DNA of 64,000 nucleotides from Amoebidium appalachense (Eukaryota; Ichthyosporea): NCBI GenBank assembly GCA_963693365.1, contig CAVNZM010000003.1, positions 7,812,001 to 7,876,000 of the forward strand, read 5' to 3'. Shown piece by piece: positions 42,397 to 64,000 of this stretch (position 1 is its first letter; each line of letters starts with the position of its first letter). The notes under the pieces were generated by a model. It saw only the letters and a program-made list of their open reading frames with translations, ran no database searches and was not told where the DNA came from. The position numbers and the translations under genes were made by a program.

Positions 42397-42884
42397 AGAC
42401 TCTCGAGCTCTCTCCCCTCCCCCCCCATTTTTTTGATGGCGAATAAAAAGGCAAGGAGGATATACCGGGAAAACAGGGCACGAGCTAAAACTACTGCTGG
42501 TACAGTTATAATTATAACATCTATATTTATTGTGATATTAAAACGGCCTAAAGTGCATAATATAATAAACCCCGTACACCCAGGCACACCATAGTTACGT
42601 TATAACCTCAACAGTGTATTCAGGTTTTTATTTATTTTTTGTTGTAGTGACGCCAACGTTTATGGTTCTCAGATAACATACGTTGGCCCAATCGAGAGTA
42701 TAATAGGACAGATTGGTTATTGATGATTATGTCTGTATGCATAATATGGCACGCATCACTATGTAGCTGCATGGCATTGCAGTGGTTCTGCAACAGGACT
42801 TGGAGATATTTTTATATCTTGCGCGCTCCAGAAGAAGGCTTGTGTTCGAATAATTCGTTTTGTAAGTCGTAGATGGAGAGAAAG

Positions 42885-43512
<628 letters not shown>

Positions 43513-44289
43513 CTTCGAGAGCGATCTCTAGCAAGCGAATTGGATCTGGACTCGGACGAGAGATCTAGAGAGAAATGGGATGCCCGTGTCGGGGGGGATG
43601 AGAGAAAGGAAAGAAGAAAAATGGGGTAAGGGGAGATGGGGAGGGGGTGTCGCGGGGGGGGGGGAGGGGGGGGGGGGGGGGGGGGAGGGGGGTGGCGTGT
43701 CTGAAAGAGGTCACGAATCATGCCATGCATGTACAGACGTGCATGTCAAATGATTTTTTTAAAAAGACATGCCTAATAGCTATGAAAGAACACGTGCGAA
43801 GTATCCGATTTCTGCCGAGTTAAAACTTGGCTCTAGACCTTGGGGTACTCGTAATACAGTTTCGCACACCAGTTCAGGCTTCTGTTTAGTAAAAGATCCT
43901 TTCGCTTGCTGTTGCACTAGGCAAAAAGAGCATACCATTTCTGAACGCTCGTGCAGGGACTGCAGTATTCTGCAGTAACTCTTCAAACTCTCCAGGCTCC
44001 AGCGTAATTCTTGATGTTCTGACTGATGCCATGCTGCGCATGCGCAGCCTGCAGGTCACACAGTGCGCAGCTGCAGACGACATATGCCACGCCATATGTA
44101 CCGTCTGTGAAGTTGCGATATTTAAGTTTTTTATTATTGTTGTTGTTGTTATTGTTATTATTATAATTAGCATATGCGTATGCTTTTGAGAGCTCATGAC
44201 TTTGATACAGCTTGCAATTCAGCTGCCGGCCGGAGTTCGGCACAGTCGGAACTTACTGGTCAGATGCGATCTAGATCTGGTCTACTGCG

Positions 44290-44407
44290 ATTGGTCAGAC
44301 ATGGCTTGGTAAACCAATCAAATCAATCATGTTTCCACACATATTGGTAGATGGCATCTGAGGTTTAATCCAATCATATTACTAGATCAACTTTCAGGTT
44401 TGATTGG
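44290..44407 (+). promoter_or_regulatory. Array of five CCAAT boxes in alternating orientation
   Basis: ATTGG at 44290-44294, CCAAT at 44314-44318, ATTGG at 44343-44347, CCAAT at 44370-44374, ATTGG at 44403-44407. Spacing is 24, 29, 27 and 33 bp. It lies 150-267 bp upstream of the ATG of the secreted Cys-rich gene. CCAAT pairs and arrays at such spacing are typical NF-Y targets. Confidence 0.55.
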
Positions 44408-44556
44408 CTTATCCCAACCATTTACAGCAAGCTTTTGGCTCGTTCTTAGGCCGTTGTAGCTCACCGCCCAGGTGTAAAAAGTGCCCTACCAGGCACACTT
44501 TAAACATCGGACCAAGCACACTTGTACTGATCCGACGTACAAAACATAGTTCAACC

Positions 44557-46274
44557 ATGGCACGTCTAGTCGCCCTCTCCGCCCTCTCCCTTCTGGGGAT
44601 GTTCGGCAGCACGGCCGCCGCTCCTTCCCCCTCTGAAGAAGTCCTGCACGCCGATGGCCTCGTGTTTGCCCTCGCCTCTGTTCTCTCCACCCAGCTCCCC
44701 AAAAACGAAACAAAAGGCATCGACCGCGAGTTTATCAAGCTGGTAAATAGCGCAAGTGACGCATCTTTTCTCCGTCGTCGCCGTTCTGTTGATGGAAGCA
44801 TCGACGCAACTAGCAAGCAGGTAGCCCCTTTGGGTGCGGAGGTCGCCAAGGTTTTGGCTGGCCCAAATGGTGAGAGCATTGTCAACAAACTCACATCCAT
44901 GGACGAGGGATTTGCACGCAGCCAGGAAGTTGCCGAGCAGGAATATGACCGTGCTTCCCTCTGTGCACGCCCTGCTGGCTTCTCGGACGATACCACTGCG
45001 TGCATGTGCAACACCACAAGGCCTTTCCTTCAGTGCATGGCACTACTGTCGCGTGATATGTCAGCAATCGCTGCGGACCTCACGGCCCCAGCACGCACAA
45101 CACGCGGTGTGTTCGATGGGATGACAGACAAGTTTGAGAACTGGTGGAACCAGGGAAAGGAATGGTTGAACTACGCAAAGGAGTTCGCTGAAAATCTGCC
45201 TAAGTGCAAGCCCACCATCGACTGGAAAGAATACAAGGTTTGCTTTAACTGCACCGTGAGCATTGCTACTCCCTATGCCGATGTTTCTTTCGACGCCGGC
45301 ACGTGTGGTATCCCATGGTCCAATGCTAAGGGCCAGGTGTGCTATGCTGGGCTGGGGATTAAGGGTATCTACCACTGCACGTCACCAGTCAACACTTCGG
45401 CTGTCACCGACCGCATGTACAGGTATGTATACATGTGAAACCAATAGCGTGACTATCACGGGAGGTTTTTCTCTTGCATTTCTGTCTTGCCATCCCCATG
45501 CTTGCTTTGTTGTATTTCTTTTCTTTTCTTTTTTTTTTGCACAACCCCCGCCGTCTTTTTTGTCATGGTGTGTCTCAGTTTGCAAACAGGGCTACTGTGC
45601 AAAATAGAGTTCTTGCGCATGTAAGGGCACTTGCGTCTAGCCTGCAGTCACCATGCTGTTACATCCATTTGATGATCAGGACAAGTATAGAAGATGTCAC
45701 TACTACTATGGTGTATTGTCATTATGTATGTATTCTATACCAGGTGTTAATCAGTTTATTCACCCCCAGTGATGTCAAATCTGCCATGGAGCTTGCAACC
45801 TTCACCAGCCAAAACGTCAGCCTGTGTGCCCCCCACAAGCACCCAGACGCAGTCCTTTCCAAGCTGGTCCGCTGGTTCCACCTGCCCACATGCCCCTTTA
45901 ACCTCACCGACACCACCGTGTATTCCCTGCGTAAGGTGATTAAAGCAAACACCTTTGCACCACTGATCGGTAAGATTGCCACGTGGAGCCTTAAAGGAAG
46001 TTACCAGTACGAGGACCCTGTGGAGCAGGTTTGCAGCAAGTTCCCCTTCAGCTGCAACGACTATTGCCGTTTTAGAAAGGATTATGGTGATATCCGCTTC
46101 AAGCTGATCTTTAAGTCTCTGTACAACGTTATTGATGTTAACGTCTTTAAGCCCAAGAGCAAGGTTATCCCCATGCCCACGCAGTGTGCGGATGCATGCA
46201 AGGGCCTTAAGTGCCCCAAGGAAACACCAAATATGGTAGTTGCCGTAAATGGAACATGCGCCTGCTCCGCTTAA
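44557..46274 (+). CDS. Secreted Cys-rich glycoprotein precursor, unknown family (2 exons, complete)
   Basis: Exon 1 is 44557-45422 and ends AG before GTATGT; exon 2 is 45770-46274 after CACCCCCAG. Together they give 1371 nt and 456 aa. The start ATG sits in CAACCATGG. Residues 1-22 form a clear signal peptide (MARLVALSALSLLGMFG, then STAAA). RRRR at 73-76 before SVDG is a proprotein-convertase-type site, implying a roughly 50-residue propeptide. The mature part has many Cys in short clusters (CMCN, CFNC, CADACKGLKC, CACSA at the C-terminus) and at least six N-glycosylation sequons (NTT, NCT, NTS, NVS, NLT, NGT). No transmembrane segment follows. I do not recognise a domain. The intron is short (347 nt) and free of microsatellites, unlike other genes here. 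Confidence 0.85.
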
Positions 46275-59810
<13,536 letters not shown>

Positions 59811-59817
59811 ATGTTTG

Positions 59818-59865
<48 letters not shown>

Positions 59866-60223
59866 GGAGGGGGGAGGGGGGAGGGGGGTTGTATTAGTGA
59901 ACCCTGGGGTATGACTGAAATCGAAGCAGATAAATTGTCATGAGATGTTCTTCGACTAATTAGAGTCCTCGATCATGCTTATTAACCTAATTTATTATCA
60001 TCGCGTGATTAGACTAGAGTAAGTTATAAGTTCGCTGGTGGACTATAATGTATGCTCCTGACAACGGCTTCGGTGCATTTAGTTTGTTACAAAGTTCACT
60101 CCTGCTAGGACTCAAATAGAAAGTCGTGCAACACACTGTCTGCTAATACACGTAAGTAAGCAAAGGCACAACCCCCCCCCCCCCCATCCTCTCGCCCCCA
60201 CCCCACCACCATATCACCGCCTG

Positions 60224-60281
<58 letters not shown>

Positions 60282-60479
60282 TCACACACACTCATTTCCT
60301 CTTCCGAAACATGCCCTGCAATACACACACACAGACTACACCAACCAATCCACCCACCCACCCACCAACCCACCCATCCCCCACCCCCCCCCCCACCCAC
60401 CAACCCATGGTCACACACACACACCGTGGAACACACGCACTGGCACACAATCGCGCGCACACACACACATACAAGACAG

Positions 60480-60525
<46 letters not shown>

Positions 60526-60666
60526 GCACACGCACACACACACAGACACACACACACACAACACACACACACAACACACGCGCGTACACACGCACACACA
60601 AGGACGCACTGTGACATGCACACTCACGCAAGCACACACATGCACACACACACGCACACACGCCGT

Positions 60667-60787
<121 letters not shown>

Positions 60788-61677
60788 CAGTCAATGTACA
60801 CAATATGTGCATGTTCAGAAGCACACGATGATGCAGCGCATTGAGCGGACCGACAACCAAAAGCTTGCATCCACTATTTGCATATCATTATATTTTCAAA
60901 TTCGCATTGGGATGTAAACCGTTGTCACAAGTGGATCCGGAGGAGTTGCCCACAAAAAAACACAAATCTTGCATGCACCATAAGTACAGCGCATACATAA
61001 ACGCGTACGTGACGAAGCCGGTGACCCCGGCAGCACCAGCCTATGGCAAAGCACAGACCCTTTTTGCTGAAGCACCCAGCAAAACGAATGACACTTTTCC
61101 TTTTTTAGGACGAGCCTCTTTTTGAATTATATTCAAAACATGGGAGCATGTGGCCATGTGTTGCATATGAATCGTCAAGCAATCATATTATAATTATCAT
61201 AAAGGTTCATGGACGCCAAGCAAGGGCCTAAATAATCCAGCCCGGTAGCCGGTGGAGACATTAAACAGTCTTTCACTGCCCACTCACTTGCTGCCTAGCG
61301 TGAAACCATAAACATACCGAGTAATGCGGCCATTTTCGACTGCACTGTCAACTCAAAACCTTTTCAACTGCTCCGTGAAATGTGACAGAAATAAAACCGC
61401 CCCCTGATTATATACCTGCGTAGATCTGCGTAGAGGAGGTGGTGCAAACATTTCGTTGCTCATGTGGACGTGGTAGAAGTCAGTGGGTTCTCAGTTCAAT
61501 TGACCTACCTTCATATAGTAAGTTTACAGGTCAAAAAAAAAAAACCGTGCACCTTATAAATGATAATTATCAAAACAATAATGCGAAAGTTTTTCCAGGT
61601 TCTGAGTAATCAAGCGATTCCTTGAGCCCTTCATATCCGGAGATTGAGATAGGACAACACAGTACAGATGTATATAG

Positions 61678-61850
61678 GGGTTTACGCTGTTTACTCGAGG
61701 CAAAGAGAACCAGTCTCAGGTATGGGGGGGGGGGTTTTGCTCGGAATATCCCCTCAGCGGTATATCATGATCACGTACATAGATGTCGGGTGGTGACTAT
61801 ATATCAGGGTTTACTTTCTCTACGAGACACCATAAAGACTACAAGGAGAA
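61678..61850 (+). repeat. Dispersed repeat R2, direct copy
   Basis: Second copy of R2. It carries an inner G-run (10 here, 7 in the other copy), the palindromic-looking ATCATGATCACGTAC, and a terminal TCTCTACGAGACACCATAAAG block. I see no coding frame conserved with confidence. Confidence 0.85.
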
Positions 61851-62279
61851 AAATTTACAGCGTTCCAGCGTGGGAGGTTAAACAGATGTGATTGGCTCCA
61901 TGCCAACCGCGCATCTATACCTACAGTTGCTGGCAGGCCCTATTTTATGTCATATATATGCCTACTACAGTACACCCAGTGTCCAAAATATCATAGCACA
62001 ATAGACAAATTTAGGGATAACATTCAGAGGAATTTATATATTTTATCATTAACGACTCATTTCCGGTGTGGTTTCATGAAACTTCAACAGATGTGATGTC
62101 TTGATGTTACACTCTCACATTCGGGTGACATTCCATGAAGAACAAACATCTAGACCCACGATTTTCGACTAATTCCTAATCGTAAAAGTGTCTTTCTGCA
62201 TTGTTTGGTGGCTCACTGTTGTGTTTTATCCAATGTAAACTGACGTTTCACTTTCACTTCGATCTCTTAGCTGTCACAT

Positions 62280-63110
62280 CAACTTTTTTTCCCAGTTCTT
62301 CACCATGGCAGGTATATAAAGGCTTTCGTTTCTTCTTTTTGTGGTGGGAGGGAGTCCAACTCAGGGGAACGTGACTGCAGCGTGTGTGTGGTGTTGCCTG
62401 GTGTATTCCTATTGCTGTGAGAGTGTGGGGGCATCTCCCTTTCGCGGAGTTTCTCGCTTGAAAAGTGGTTTCTTCAACGCCTGGTGGTCCACTGCAACCT
62501 ATAATAACTTCTACACGCTGTCTACGCTTCTACGCGATCTATTGGCGGTGGGCTGCTGCAACTTCAGCTACTTCTGCGCTGCGTGAGTGGAGGGGCGGCT
62601 ACTTGGTCGTCGGGGAGCTTTCCAAGTGACTGCCAGTCCTTAGCCTCCAGTCGTATGGCAATGACCGGGTTTGCTTGCATGCATTCTGTAATTGTGTTTT
62701 TCTGTGTGTCCTGCCACAACTAGGCCACCTTATCAGAGAGCTAGATGCAGTTTCTCCGGGTTATCTAGGGGCCAGGCCCGTTGGGATTGTTTTTTAGCTC
62801 AGATTTGGTCTGAATTGCTCTTTTAGAGGCTGACTTGCTTGCTGTGCCTCGGTAGGTTTTGAGGGGGGCCTGTTGGGAAGCAGCAGTAATGATGTCTTCG
62901 TGCGGAGTGTGGTCTGGTCAACATCGATGCATATGACTAGTTGGAGCAAACTAGTTTCACGCATACACGTACACTTAAGGTTTTGCCCGCAGCCTGGTGT
63001 CCTTTGTCACTTGTCGCTTTATTCTTATTTCGTAGCTTTGGCTTTTTCAGTTCTATTGGTGGTTATGTAGCCTGTGGCTGCACGTTGCCTTCGTCAACGG
63101 ATCAATAAAA
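62280..63110 (+). other. Possible small transcription unit with pyrimidine-rich leader
   Basis: ACTTTTTTTTCCCAG, then TTCTTCACC precede ATG at 62305; the frame MAG is cut by a GTATAT donor after ATGGCAG. A possible acceptor (CACAACTAG, 62723) would continue HLIRELDAVSPGYLGARPVG and stop at about 62797. AATAAA occurs at about 63104. The leader resembles TOP-type ribosomal-protein or snoRNA-host transcripts, but the peptide is not recognised. Confidence 0.25.
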
Positions 63111-64000
63111 CCGAGTCAAAAGAAAAAAAAACGTTTCTAACGCAAAAGTGTCGCCACATGAGTAAAAGCAAGGTTGACAACTGATGACTGTTTTCATGTG
63201 CAGGAGCATCCTAGACCATATATATATGGCGGAAACCGTGGCACATGCTGTACATGTTATTCTGAGCTGTTTACTTACGAGCCACTTGCATATGTGCAAA
63301 TACAGGCATCATAACCATGCGTTTTGCACAGCGTTTCACCTGTGGCTACATTAAGTACCTCGGCCCGGTACCACGCCGTGGCCCGTACGCTTGATATGGC
63401 TCGTGTAAGTTACACCGACTAGTGGCAGCGACCCGCATCCGAGACGGTCGACGTCCGAGTCCGGTCGACTGCGCGTGAAGTTCATCCATACATATGATCA
63501 TGAGTTCATGCATATCGCAAAGGGGCACAGCGCAGACTCCGTAGGCTATTCATCATGTGATGTATCCTGACAGCCTATGTATATATGTACGGTGCTGCCG
63601 GCCGTTGTGCGCAGTTAGCGTGTGCCAGAACGTTGTGCCTTGTTTCTGCAGTTGCAAATCGGGTGGCTAGCTGGTGTAACTGTTTACCAACACTATTGGG
63701 ATGTAAGCCGGATTGGTCAAACACGCACCGTCGCGTAGCATTCCGCTCAGCTGTTCAAAGTGGCAAAACCTTCCCCAAAACGCTGCTTTTTCCTCATAAC
63801 CTTTAGCATGGCGTTATAACGTTTAATAACTGTAATGTTAGCCATTATTAGCAGAAATAATGACCTTACTCGTGCCCTTAGGGCTGAATGTTCGCCCAGG
63901 CCTCAGATCTGTTCGAAATTTATTTGCCAATTACAGCAGCTCCCGGTCCTACATCCAATCATACCGCTCATAGGTCATGCAGCGCTTTCACCGCCAATTT

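Noticed and set aside
44404-44556. Upstream extension of the secreted protein to 44404
   Set aside because: It would need a non-ATG start and would bury the signal peptide. ATG 44557 has a good context and begins the signal peptide.
63360-63480. tRNA-like hairpins
   Set aside because: GC-rich inverted stretches occur, but no A-box/B-box pair or cloverleaf could be drawn.

Overview
This window is eukaryotic nuclear DNA. Every confident gene is split by GT-AG introns of all three phases, and exons of about 40-500 bp are islands in DNA dominated by C/G homopolymers and (CA)n, (GA)n and (GTGC)n arrays. The gene set (RNA-exosome nuclease, CTD-binding domain protein, mitochondrial rescue factor, Zn alcohol dehydrogenase, MsrB, and a four-domain animal-type transglutaminase with a signal peptide) suggests an invertebrate or early-branching animal, or a close relative. 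I cannot name the species. There are no bacterial operons, CRISPR arrays, or tRNA/rRNA genes that I can support.

Layout: 428-5285 (+) is the 3' part of an EXOSC10/Rrp6-like gene. 16100-7752 (-) converges on it and encodes a degenerate FCP1/NIF-type HAD domain fused to an RPRD-like CID and a long Arg/Glu/Asp tail. 20768-17586 (-) is an MTRFR-type mitochondrial ribosome-rescue factor. 20.8-25.2 kb is intergenic, with a 101-bp direct repeat, a 135-codon orphan ORF and a broken ORF. 31824-25209 (-) is a complete ten-exon, 339-aa zinc alcohol dehydrogenase. 35474-34248 (-) is a possible two-exon, 91-aa orphan. 41100-38093 (-) is a complete two-exon MsrB. 44557-46274 (+) is a two-exon secreted Cys-rich precursor. 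59810-48637 (-) is a complete eight-exon, 689-aa secreted transglutaminase. 59.8-64.0 kb is mostly unique DNA with one dispersed repeat copy and a possible small transcription unit.

Exon models were built by eye from splice signals, phase agreement and protein-family resemblance. Total lengths divide by three in each complete model (1020, 2070, 1371, 453, 627 nt). Two reading frames (exon 4 of the HAD-CID gene and exon 4 of EXOSC10) are interrupted by shifts, mostly beside C/G runs, which may be assembly errors. The genes do not form one pathway. Two concern nuclear RNA (EXOSC10, HAD-CID); the others are mitochondrial translation rescue, redox/metabolism and secreted proteins.

The most interesting items are the HAD-CID fusion, the C-homopolymer that starts within about 25 nt of the 5' splice site in 19 of 29 modelled introns, and two dispersed repeat families, one of them led by poly-G.
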